DNA of 64,000 nucleotides, from the NCBI RefSeq assembly GCF_900156315.1, contig NZ_FTNI01000036.1, positions 27,446-91,445 on the forward strand, given 5' to 3'. Shown one piece after another: positions 41,015-48,805 of this stretch. The translations under genes were made by a program, and so were the position numbers. This stretch comes from Microbispora rosea (GTDB lineage Bacteria > Actinomycetota > Actinomycetes > Streptosporangiales > Streptosporangiaceae). The stretch's first letter is position 1. The number at the start of each line of letters is the position of its first letter. The notes under the pieces were generated by a model that did no database searches, was not told the origin of the DNA, and was given only the letters and a program-made list of their open reading frames with translations.

Positions 41015-42211
41015 TCAGGCGAGCGCGTCGGTGATGCGGCCGAGCGCCTCGAAGGGCGCCAGGCCGTACGCGTAGAAGTCGGCGGCCCCGGCCCCCGCCG
41101 TACGGGCCGCGCGCACCTTGGCGGCCAGTCGGTCGGCGGAGTCGGTGTCCGGGGGGCCGGGGCGCAGCACGACCCTCAGCTCCGGGTTCTTGCCCACCGA
41201 GCGCCGGTAGGCCGCCACGTCGTCGGCCACCCGGGCCGGGTCCCTGGCATACCCGAGGACCGCGAACGACGGGACCAGGTCGCCGAGCGCCACCAGGTCG
41301 ATCCCGAGCTGCCAGGAGTCGTGCGCGGCCAGGCCGGCCGCGGGCAGCCCGTGGGCGTAGCCCTTGGCCGCGCCCGTCGCGTCCATGAACGTCAGCCGCG
41401 CGCCTTCGGCCGTCACCGCCGCCGCGACCTCGCCCACCAGCGACGTGACGCTCTCGGAGCGGGCCCGCGCGTACGCCACCGTCTCCGGTCCGGCGTAGGC
41501 CGTCAGCGCCGCCCGCGTGACCTCGCCCTCCGCCGGGGGGTCGCCGTCGAGCACGCCCCCGACGATCCTGGCGCACTCCTGCCTGGCCACCTCGGCGTTA
41601 ACCCCTAGATCGACGGCCCGGCGCATGCAGTTGGCGCAGAAGCACAGGCCGAACAGGAAGGCGTCCATCGGGCCGAGCGCCACGAAGCACCGCTCGTAGG
41701 CGAAGGCCCCGAAGTGCAGCGACTCCGCCACGACCGTGTCCACCCCCTGCCGGGCGACGGCCCGGGCCAGCGCCACGGCGTACGCCCGCACGTCGGGATG
41801 CGAGGGGCACAGGTCGGCCGGGGATCCGTGGTCGCCGAAGCAGTTCTCCACCGTCACGTCGGGGTGGGCCAGGCCGAGGGTGGCGTTGTGCAGGAACACG
41901 GTCCAGCCGTGCAGCCGCATCCCCCGGTCCCCGCAGGCGCGGCGCAGCTCGTCGATCGGCCGGTCCTGCGCACCCGGCTGCACGGGCGGGGTCAGGCGCA
42001 GGCCGTCGAACAGGTCCTCCGGAGGCGGGAAGTGGACGCCGTCGCGGCGCAGCGTCAGCCGCGACGCGCCGTGCGGGGTGACGTCCCTGGCCTGGTGGTA
42101 GGCCGCGGCCACCGCGACGCCTCGCACGCCGTACGCCGAGGCCCGGTCGAGCAGCCCCCGCACGCCCTCGGCGGACAGGTCCTCGACGAAGACGTACAGG
42201 GCGCTGTCCAT
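41015..42211 (-). CDS. Putative TIM-barrel glycosidase-like protein of unknown function
   Basis: A 398-residue cytoplasmic protein with no signal peptide. The repeating strand-helix layout (GLLDRASAYGVRGVAVAAAY; LHGWTVFLHN; VRAYAVALARAVARQGVDTV-VAESLHFGAFA; ARLTFMD; LRVVLRPGPP) suggests a TIM barrel. The pair CPSHPDVRAYA and CFCANCMRRA recalls hypothetical glycoside-hydrolase-like families in which CxC-x-C clusters follow a VDxxxxE strand. ATG 42211 lies 2 bases after the ridA stop; TTG 42217 is an alternative. It is the last gene of a three-gene operon with ridA and a DSD1-like PLP enzyme, so the substrate may be related to a D-amino acid or an amino-sugar. I cannot assign a reaction. Confidence 0.7.
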   Translation of the reverse strand: MDSALYVFVEDLSAEGVRGLLDRASAYGVRGVAVAAAYHQARDVTPHGASRLTLRRDGVHFPPPEDLFDGLRLTPPVQPGAQDRPIDELRRACGDRGMRLHGWTVFLHNATLGLAHPDVTVENCFGDHGSPADLCPSHPDVRAYAVALARAVARQGVDTVVAESLHFGAFAYERCFVALGPMDAFLFGLCFCANCMRRAVDLGVNAEVARQECARIVGGVLDGDPPAEGEVTRAALTAYAGPETVAYARARSESVTSLVGEVAAAVTAEGARLTFMDATGAAKGYAHGLPAAGLAAHDSWQLGIDLVALGDLVPSFAVLGYARDPARVADDVAAYRRSVGKNPELRVVLRPGPPDTDSADRLAAKVRAARTAGAGAADFYAYGLAPFEALGRITDALA

Positions 42212-42213
42212 CG

Positions 42214-42600
42214 TCAACGGCCCGCGTACGCCACGAAGTCGATCTCGACGAGGATGTCCATGAGATCGGAGCCCACCGTGGTGCGCACCGGGTAGGGCCG
42301 GGTGAAGTAGGACTGGTAGACCTCGTTGAACGCGGCGAAGTCCTCCTTGAGGTTCTGCAGGTGGACCGTCGCCTTCACCACGTCGTCGAAGGTCAGGCCG
42401 CGGGCCTCCAGCACCGCCCCGAGGTTGCGCATGGTGCGGTGCGTCTGGGCGGCCACGTCGTCGCCTGCGACCTCGCCGGTCGCGGGGTCGAGCGGCCCCA
42501 TGCCGGAGGTGTAGAGGAAGTCGCCCACCACGAGCCCCTGGGAGTACGCGCCGATCGGCGGGGCCCCGGCGGTCGTACGGATCTCCTGCTTGCCAGCCAT
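42214..42600 (-). CDS. ridA: RidA-family enamine/imine deaminase
   Basis: A 128-residue YjgF/YER057c/UK114 protein. It has GAPPIGAYSQGLVVGDFLYT near the N-terminus, SGMGPLDPATGEVAG, then LQNLKEDFAAFNEVYQSYFT and PYPVRTTVG with the conserved Arg that binds the carboxylate of the imine. RidA hydrolyses reactive 2-aminoacrylate-type intermediates released by PLP dehydratases. The upstream gene encodes just such a PLP enzyme and the spacing (13 bases) implies co-transcription. ATG 42600 is chosen since GGAG lies 8 bases before it; GTG 42606 would be too close to that site. Confidence 0.93.
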   Translation of the reverse strand: MAGKQEIRTTAGAPPIGAYSQGLVVGDFLYTSGMGPLDPATGEVAGDDVAAQTHRTMRNLGAVLEARGLTFDDVVKATVHLQNLKEDFAAFNEVYQSYFTRPYPVRTTVGSDLMDILVEIDFVAYAGR

Positions 42601-42613
42601 TGTCACCGCTCCA

Positions 42614-43864
42614 TCAGAAACACGTACCGATCAAATCAATCACGACGTCGTCGTCGTCCACCACGGGGATGACGCGCCATTTGTCGAAGGCCGTACACGG
42701 ATGGGACAGCCCGAACGACACGAGGTCTCCCGGGCGCAGTCCGGCGTCGCCGTCGAGATAGGCGTGCTGGTCCTGCACCTTGACGACCGTCACCCCGGTC
42801 AGCGGCTCGGCCGGACCCCGGCCGCCGCGCCGCACGGCCCTGGGAAAGGGCAGGTGGATGTCGTGGGGAACGTCCCGCTTGCCCATGCCGACCAGCACGA
42901 GACCGGGCTCGGGCACGGACAGGACCTGCGCCCAGACCTCCAGCGCCGGCCGCAGCTCGCCCTCCAGCCGGTTGTAGGGCGTGTGCTCGGAGTAGTAGCC
43001 GTCGTCGTGGGCGATGTAGGCGCCGCTGCGCAGCACCACGGTGGCGCCCAGCTCACCGGTCAGCGGCGCGAGCTCCTCGGCCACCAGGTCGAACCACGAG
43101 CTGCCCCCGGCGGAGACCACGATGGGGCCGGCCACCTGCGGCGCGAGCGTCCGGGCCGCGCGGGCCAGGTCGCGCAGGAACCCGCGCACCCCGGCGGCCT
43201 CGTGGTGGGTCCCCTCGTATCCGGCGACCCCGGCCAGCTCGGTCCCCCGCGCCTCCCGCGCCGCGCGGGCCACCGCCAGCAGCTCGTCCTGGTCGCGGCA
43301 GCCGGTCCGGCCGCCCGGGTGGCCCAGCTCGACCAGCACCCGGAACGGGACGTCGCCGGCCGCCTCGTCGAGCACGCGCACGCCCTCGATCGAGTCGGCG
43401 AAGCAGAGGAAGTCGAAGCGCCCGATCTCGCCGGCGAGCCAGCGTAGCGCGCCGCGGTCGAAGATCTCGTTGGCCAGCAGCACGCGCGGAACGCCGAAGG
43501 AGCGGTGGACGAGCACCTGGCCCGGCGTGGCGGCGGTGACCCCCCACGCCCCGGCGTCGAGCTGGTCCCGCACGAGCTGCGGCGACATCGTGGTCTTGGC
43601 GTGCGGCGCGAAGGCCAGTCCGTGCAGGTCGGCGAAGCGCGCCAGCGTCGCGATGTTGTGGTCGAGGGCCGAGCGCCGTGCCGTCATCACCGGCCAGGTG
43701 AACGCGCCGTCGAACAGGGAGTGCCGGGCCTCGGCGAACTCCCGTCCGCCGATCGGCTCGCCCGGCCACAGGAAACCGCGCGTGCGCGCGTCGACGACGA
43801 TCTCCGGGAGCCCCCGCTCCGTGCGCCCTGCGGGCTGCAGTGGGAGGCCGTCCGCGAAACCCAC
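42614..43864 (-). CDS. DSD1-like PLP enzyme (D-serine/D-threonine type dehydratase or aldolase)
   Basis: A 416-residue cytoplasmic enzyme of the alanine-racemase-like fold III group. The PLP lysine is in LAFAPHAKTTMSPQL (Lys90). GVTAATPGQVLV, VLVELGHPGGRTGCR and VVSAGGSSWFDLVAEE follow the family pattern, and a C-terminal beta domain contains SFGLSHPCTAFDKW, with the His and Cys that bind zinc in eukaryotic D-serine dehydratase. It probably breaks down a D-amino acid to a keto acid via an enamine that RidA, encoded next, would hydrolyse. GTG 43864 follows AAGGGGGCGGC; the upstream in-frame extension is not conserved. Confidence 0.88.
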   Translation of the reverse strand: MGFADGLPLQPAGRTERGLPEIVVDARTRGFLWPGEPIGGREFAEARHSLFDGAFTWPVMTARRSALDHNIATLARFADLHGLAFAPHAKTTMSPQLVRDQLDAGAWGVTAATPGQVLVHRSFGVPRVLLANEIFDRGALRWLAGEIGRFDFLCFADSIEGVRVLDEAAGDVPFRVLVELGHPGGRTGCRDQDELLAVARAAREARGTELAGVAGYEGTHHEAAGVRGFLRDLARAARTLAPQVAGPIVVSAGGSSWFDLVAEELAPLTGELGATVVLRSGAYIAHDDGYYSEHTPYNRLEGELRPALEVWAQVLSVPEPGLVLVGMGKRDVPHDIHLPFPRAVRRGGRGPAEPLTGVTVVKVQDQHAYLDGDAGLRPGDLVSFGLSHPCTAFDKWRVIPVVDDDDVVIDLIGTCF

Positions 43865-43976
43865 GCCGCCCCCTTGTTGTCCCGGTTCAGACCACCTTGT
43901 GGATCGTACTGGACCACCGCCTCGGAGGTAGACTCGCGCCCTCACACCATGATCGGAAGATCGGGACGGGGTAGGG

Positions 43977-44666
43977 ATGAGCGGCGACGCACGACTCGAT
44001 CGGGCCTTGGCCCTCTACGAGCAGGCGGTCTTCGGCGGCGACGCCACGGCTCTCGCCGAGGCCGACCGGGAGCTGGACGCGGTGGAAGCCGACCTGACCA
44101 CCCGGGCATCGGGACGGGACATCGGCGCGGCCGAGGCCGGTCTCGCGCTGGCCCGCGGCCGCATCGTCCACGCGCGGTTCCTCGAACACCACGAGGAGGA
44201 CCCCCGCGAACTCGAGCTGTTCGAGCGGGCGGCCGATCTCTTCCGGCGGCTCGGCGACACACGCGGCGAGGGCGAGGCGCTCTTCTGGATCGGCTGCTTC
44301 CACCAGGTCGTACGGCACGACGACGAGGCGGCCGGGCCCGCGTTGCGGCGGTCGTACGAGCTCGCGGCGAAGGCCGGCGACAGGCTGACGATGTCCTACG
44401 CGCTCAGGCACCTGGGGATCGCCGAGCACAAGGCGGGACGGCTGGAGGCGGCGCGCGAACGGCTGGAGGAATCGGTCCGGCTGCGCCGGGAGCTCGATTT
44501 CCATCCGGGTGTCGCCGCCAACCTGGTCGGACTGGCCTACATCGCCGTCGCCGAGGACCGCCGGGACGACGCCCTGCGGCTGCTCGACGAGGCGGCCGCC
44601 CTGGCGGAGACGAGCGGAGCCCTGGGCATCGCGCGGCACGTGGAACAGGCGCGAACGGCCCTGTGA
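43977..44666 (+). CDS. Tetratricopeptide-repeat protein
   Basis: A 229-residue cytoplasmic protein of about five helical hairpins. TPR-like units include ELFERAADLFRRLGDTRGEG-EALFWIGCFHQV, AGPALRRSYELAAKAGDRLT-MSYALRHLGIAEHKAG and ARERLEESVRLRRELDFHPG-VAANLVGLAYIAVAE, with the small and aromatic residues at TPR positions 8, 11, 20, 24 and 27. It is divergent from the D-amino acid operon (113 bp between starts). It is probably a protein-interaction module; no enzymatic motif is seen. Confidence 0.8.
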   Translation: MSGDARLDRALALYEQAVFGGDATALAEADRELDAVEADLTTRASGRDIGAAEAGLALARGRIVHARFLEHHEEDPRELELFERAADLFRRLGDTRGEGEALFWIGCFHQVVRHDDEAAGPALRRSYELAAKAGDRLTMSYALRHLGIAEHKAGRLEAARERLEESVRLRRELDFHPGVAANLVGLAYIAVAEDRRDDALRLLDEAAALAETSGALGIARHVEQARTAL

Positions 44667-44821
44667 CCGAGGCCGGGCGACCCGGTCGCCTCGCGCGTCC
44701 ACCGGTTCCGCGGGTCGCCTGCATTCGATGACACGTTCGAGATAGGGTGTGACCGCCCTCACAGGGGCTCTGAGGTTCCGCAGCGGGGACATCCGCAGCG
44801 TAGACAGAGGAGTGACCGCCC

Positions 44822-45688
44822 ATGACCGAGCCCAGGACCCACACCCTCGAAGTGCCCGGCTGCGTTCTCCATTACGACGTCCGCGAGGCCGAGGGCACCA
44901 CCGAGCCGATCCTGCTGCTGATCGGATCGCCGATGAGCGCCGCCGGGTTCACCGCCCTGGCACGGCATTTCCAGGACCGCACGGTGGTCACCTACGACCC
45001 GCGCGGCAGCGACCGGAGCACGCGGACCGGCGGTGCCGCCGAGTCGACCCCCGAGTTGCACGCCGACGACCTGCACCGGCTGATCGACGCGCTCGGAGGC
45101 GGGCCGGTGGACGTCTTCGCCAGCAGCGGAGGGGCGGTCAACGCCCTCGCGCTCGTCGCCCGGCATCCCGAGCAGGTGCGCACGCTCGTGGCGCACGAGC
45201 CGCCCGCCGCCCAGGTCCTGCCGGACCGGGAGCAGGCGCTGGCCGCCGTTGCCGACATCCGGCGGACCTACGATCGGGAGGGTTTCGGGCCGGCGATGGT
45301 GAAGTTCATCGTGGTCACCGGCCACCAGGGCGAGATCCCGGCGGACTTCGCCGATCAGCCCATGCCGAGCCCCGCAGAGTTCGGGCTGCCGGCGGAGGAC
45401 GACGGTGCGCGTGGCGACGTGATGTTCGAGCAGAACCTCATCACCTGCACGCACTACGAGCCCGACTTCGACGCGCTCCGCGCGGCTCCGGCCCGCATCG
45501 TCGTCGGCGTCGGAGCCGAGTCGGAGGGGCAGCTGGCCCGCCGCGCGGGCGAGGCGGTCGCCGAGCGGCTCGGCACCAAGCCGGTGCTCTTCCCCAGCAA
45601 CCACGGCGGGTTCCTCGACGACACGTTCGGCATGCCGGGCGATCCGGACAACTTCGCCGTCACGCTGCGCCAGGTTCTGGCCGAGTAG
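44822..45688 (+). CDS. Alpha/beta hydrolase
   Basis: A 288-residue cytoplasmic protein. ILLLIGSPMSAAGFTALARH gives the oxyanion-hole region (GS instead of the usual HG), VVTYDPRGSDRSTR follows as in epoxide-hydrolase-like proteins, and the nucleophile elbow is FASSGGAVNAL, an A-S-S-G-G variant of GxSxG. The catalytic His is probably in FPSNHGGFLDD. Close homologues are common in actinomycetes as hydrolases of unknown substrate. GAGTGACCG precedes the ATG. Confidence 0.87.
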   Translation: MTEPRTHTLEVPGCVLHYDVREAEGTTEPILLLIGSPMSAAGFTALARHFQDRTVVTYDPRGSDRSTRTGGAAESTPELHADDLHRLIDALGGGPVDVFASSGGAVNALALVARHPEQVRTLVAHEPPAAQVLPDREQALAAVADIRRTYDREGFGPAMVKFIVVTGHQGEIPADFADQPMPSPAEFGLPAEDDGARGDVMFEQNLITCTHYEPDFDALRAAPARIVVGVGAESEGQLARRAGEAVAERLGTKPVLFPSNHGGFLDDTFGMPGDPDNFAVTLRQVLAE

Positions 45689-45748
45689 GCCGGCGAGCCC
45701 GTCGAGCCGGGCAGCGAACTCCACCCCGCCATTGGGCGTCCAACCTTC

Positions 45749-47029
45749 ATGAGCCCGCGCGCGTCGTTCACCCCGGCCTTGTCAGCCGCCATCGTCGTGG
45801 CCGTGCTGGCCGCCGCCTGCACCGCCCCGCCCGCCCGCGGACGCGTGTCCGAGCGGGCACCGGCGTCCGCTGCCACGGGTGTCGCGCCGGGCACGCCGGG
45901 GACGGGCGGGAAGGGATTTCGAGGGGCCTGGGACTATCTGTATCCGGACGATCCGCCTGAGCGGCACCGGCCCGTGACGGTCGCGGCCGATGAGTCGGGG
46001 CCGTGGCGGCTGCGCCTGCTCGCCGACTACGGGGTGTTCGACCAGATCACCTGTGTCGTCGCCACGGCGCCCGGAGTGGCCTGGGCGTTCGGGTTCGATG
46101 AGACGTGGCGGGGCCGGCTGGTCGCACTGCGCTGGGACGGAGCCCGCTGGACCAGGTACGCCTCCGCACAGCGGGCCTACCCGGTTGCCGCTGCGGCCTC
46201 GGGGCCGGACGACGTCTGGCTGCTGCTGCGGGGGGCACGTCGCGGGCAGGTCCTGCACTGGGACGGGGCGCGGTGGGCGCCGGTCGGCGGCGGCGGGTCG
46301 TTCGCCCGGCTGGGCTCGGCGGGCCGGGGGCGGGCGTGGGCGCTGGACGGCAAGGAACCCGCGATCCGGCTGTCCGACGGCGGCCCCTGGCGGCGGGTGC
46401 CGGGACCCGGGACGGGGATGGCGGTGCGGGCGCTTTCCGTGCCCGCGTCCGGGACGTACTGGGCGGTCGCCAATGACATGCGGCGGGGGCGCACGGCGCT
46501 TTACCGGCGTGCGCCCGGTGACTCGTGGGAGCCGGTCGCCTTCGGCGGGGCGCTGCCGAAGGACACCCGGGAGAACTCGCTCGACCTCCAGGGGGTGGTG
46601 GCCGCCTCCGACTCCGACGTCTGGGCGTACGGCACGTACGGGGCACGCCCCGATCCGGAGGGGGACGGCGCCCCGGTGAGGGACCCCTTCGCCGCGCACT
46701 GGGACGGGCGGGCCTGGCGGCCCGTGGCCGTGCCCAAGGGCTGGCGGTTCACCGACGCGGCGGTCGCCGACGGGCAGGGCGGGCTGCGGGCCGTGGTGGC
46801 GAGCACGACCGGCGACGAGGACGCCGTCGCGGCCGAGACCGCCGTCCTCTCGCTGACGCCCACCGGCCCCGCCACGCCGGCCGAGCCGAAGATCGAGGGC
46901 GGGCGGGTGGTGCTGCGCGGGCTTGCGAGAGTCCCGGGGACGCACCGCTTCTGGGCGGTGGGCGCGGCCTTCCCTGTGTCGCCGGATATGTCGGCGTCCA
47001 CCTCCGTCATCTATGGCTGGCGGCCCTGA
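45749..47029 (+). CDS. Predicted lipoprotein with WD/Kelch-like repeat strands
   Basis: A 426-residue exported protein. The signal AAIVVAVLAAAC places a lipobox Cys at residue 24. A Pro/Ala-rich linker is followed by repeated strands of the form VALRWDGARWTRYAS, VLHWDGARWAPVGG, IRLSDGGPWRRVPG, ALYRRAPGDSWEPVAF and AAHWDGRAWRPVAV, suggestive of a beta-propeller. No enzymatic motif is visible. It overlaps by 23 bases, tail to tail, with a remnant of lnt, the enzyme that N-acylates lipoproteins, but this is probably coincidental. Confidence 0.78.
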   Translation: MSPRASFTPALSAAIVVAVLAAACTAPPARGRVSERAPASAATGVAPGTPGTGGKGFRGAWDYLYPDDPPERHRPVTVAADESGPWRLRLLADYGVFDQITCVVATAPGVAWAFGFDETWRGRLVALRWDGARWTRYASAQRAYPVAAAASGPDDVWLLLRGARRGQVLHWDGARWAPVGGGGSFARLGSAGRGRAWALDGKEPAIRLSDGGPWRRVPGPGTGMAVRALSVPASGTYWAVANDMRRGRTALYRRAPGDSWEPVAFGGALPKDTRENSLDLQGVVAASDSDVWAYGTYGARPDPEGDGAPVRDPFAAHWDGRAWRPVAVPKGWRFTDAAVADGQGGLRAVVASTTGDEDAVAAETAVLSLTPTGPATPAEPKIEGGRVVLRGLARVPGTHRFWAVGAAFPVSPDMSASTSVIYGWRP

Positions 47030-47240
47030 AGGCGCTGCGGCCGGCGCCTGCCGCGCTCCGGGTGCGGGCCAGGGACGCGAGTGCGAGCAGCAGCAGCAAC
47101 GCGCAGGCCCAGGCGAACCAGTCGCCGAACCGTGTGTAGGGCCTGTCGGCCGAACGGGCAGGCAGCGTGGTGAGAGCGGACACGACGGGCGCGTCCGCGC
47201 TGTGCGCCTCGATCCGGACCCGGCCGTTGGCGTCGCTCAC
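47007..47240 (-). pseudogene. lnt: C-terminal remnant of apolipoprotein N-acyltransferase
   Basis: The last 60 or so codons resemble the end of Lnt: GRVRIEAHSADAPVVSALTT, LPARSADRPYTRFGDWFAWA, CALLLLLALASLA. The TPYTRxGDWFAW phrase and final transmembrane helix are characteristic. A GTG at 47240 could start a 77-residue peptide, but the nitrilase-like catalytic domain and other helices are gone. The deacylase gene abuts it upstream with 7 bases between, so a deletion or insertion replaced the rest of lnt. Confidence 0.68.
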
Positions 47241-47247
47241 GGTCCGG

Positions 47248-48792
47248 TTAGGCAGGACGCAGCGCGCGGCCGGGGGTGGCGCCGGTGAGCTCGCCACCGC
47301 GCAGCACCGGCACGCCGCCGACGAGCACGTCGTCCACGCCCACGGCGAGCGAGCGGGGCTTGTCGTAGGTCGCGGTGTCGGCCACCGTGGCCGGGTCGAC
47401 GACCACCAGGTCTGCGGCCTGGCCACGCCGCACGAGACCGCGGTCGGGCAGCCGGAAGCGTCGCGCCGGGTGCGAGGCCAAGTGCACGGCGGCCTGTTCC
47501 CAGGTGAGGTCGCCGAGTTCGCGTACGTGCCGGCCGAGGTAGCGGGCGAACGCGCCGAAGCCGCGGGGGTGCGGATGGCCGCCCACGTAGATGCCGTCGG
47601 AGCCGCCCGTGTGGCCGGGGTCGCGCATGACGGCGCGCACCGACTCCTCCCCCGCCGGGCCCTCGTCGGGGCGGGCCTGCACGCAGCCCGCCTGGAGCCG
47701 GGTCTCCGCCAGCAGCACCCGGCAGAACTCGGCGGGGCCGGCGCCGAACTCGGCCGCCGCGGCGGGCAGGGTCATCCCCTCGGCCCACTCGAACCCGGGG
47801 GCGTGCGACAGCGTGATGCGCGGCCACAGGTCGTCGCGTCCCGCCCACTCCCCGGCGAGGCGTTCGCGTTCGGAGGACAACATCGCCACGGCGCGGTCGG
47901 GGTCGGCGGCGGGCACCCACGGCGGCAGCGTCACCATCGCCAGGATCGTGCTGGCCCGCAGGTAGGGATAGGTGTCGAAGGTCAGGTCGACGTCCTGCCG
48001 CCGAGCGTCCTCGACCAGCGGCAGCAGAGTGGAGGCCGGGCCGTGGAGGTGCGAGACGTGCACGGCCGCGCCGGACCGCCGGGCGATCTCCACGACCTCC
48101 GTCATCCCCACCGACGCCGACGCGCCGTACGCGCGCATGTGCGTCACGTACGGCAGGCCGCCCAGCGGTGCGCACAACGCCGCCAGTTCGGCGGCGTCGG
48201 CGTACCGGCCGGGGGCGTACTCCAGGCCCGACGACAGCCCGGCCGCCCCTTCGGCCAGGCCCCGCTCGACCGCGCGCAGCATGGCGCGCAGTTCGTCCCC
48301 GTCCGCGGCGCGTTCCGCGGCGCCCATCGCGTCGAACCGGATCGTCGCGTGCGGCAGCAGGTAGACGGTGTTGAGCGCGGTCGCGCCGCCGTATCCCGCG
48401 AGCAGGCCGGCGACGCTCACCGGCCCGTCCACGTGCGGGTGCGGGCCGTTGATCGCCGCGAAGTAGCGGCTCGCGTACGCGAAGGAGGCCGGGGAGGTGG
48501 CCGGGGCGAACGACAGCCCGTCCTGTCCCAGCACGAACGTCGTGACCCCCTGCCGCAGCGCGGCCTGCTGCACCAAGGGGTCGAACACGGCCGCGTCGCC
48601 GTGCGCGTGGCAGTCGACCAGGCCCGGCAGCACGAGCCTGCCCGCCGCGTCGATCCGCACCGCCGCCTCGGCCGCGCCGAGGCGGCCCACCGCTTCGACC
48701 CGGTCCCCGCGCACACCGACATCGGCGCGGAACGCGGGGGCTCCGGTGCCGTCCACGACGCGGCCACCGGTGATCAGGACATCGAAGGTCAC
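47248..48792 (-). CDS. N-acyl-D-amino-acid deacylase (amidohydrolase superfamily)
   Basis: A 514-residue cytoplasmic metalloenzyme. The N-terminal LITGGRVVDGTG and metal motif LPGLVDCHAHGD (His62 and His64) open the family; HMRAYG, AVHVSHLHG and a C-terminal GGSDGIYVGGHPHPRGFGAF supply further metal and substrate residues, and GQAADLVVVDPATVADTATY is the amidohydrolase tail. It would release D-amino acids from N-acyl precursors, which fits the DSD1-like operon about 4 kb to the left. It starts 13 bases after the stop of the kinase-fusion gene and may be read from the same transcript. Confidence 0.9.
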   Translation of the reverse strand: MTFDVLITGGRVVDGTGAPAFRADVGVRGDRVEAVGRLGAAEAAVRIDAAGRLVLPGLVDCHAHGDAAVFDPLVQQAALRQGVTTFVLGQDGLSFAPATSPASFAYASRYFAAINGPHPHVDGPVSVAGLLAGYGGATALNTVYLLPHATIRFDAMGAAERAADGDELRAMLRAVERGLAEGAAGLSSGLEYAPGRYADAAELAALCAPLGGLPYVTHMRAYGASASVGMTEVVEIARRSGAAVHVSHLHGPASTLLPLVEDARRQDVDLTFDTYPYLRASTILAMVTLPPWVPAADPDRAVAMLSSERERLAGEWAGRDDLWPRITLSHAPGFEWAEGMTLPAAAAEFGAGPAEFCRVLLAETRLQAGCVQARPDEGPAGEESVRAVMRDPGHTGGSDGIYVGGHPHPRGFGAFARYLGRHVRELGDLTWEQAAVHLASHPARRFRLPDRGLVRRGQAADLVVVDPATVADTATYDKPRSLAVGVDDVLVGGVPVLRGGELTGATPGRALRPA

Positions 48793-48805
48793 GTCACCGA
48801 TTAGA

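Noticed and set aside
42600..43960. Possible GntR-type operator words (GGTGGTC twice) before the DSD1-like gene
   Set aside because: The two words at about 43886 and 43912 are short and their dyad symmetry is poor.
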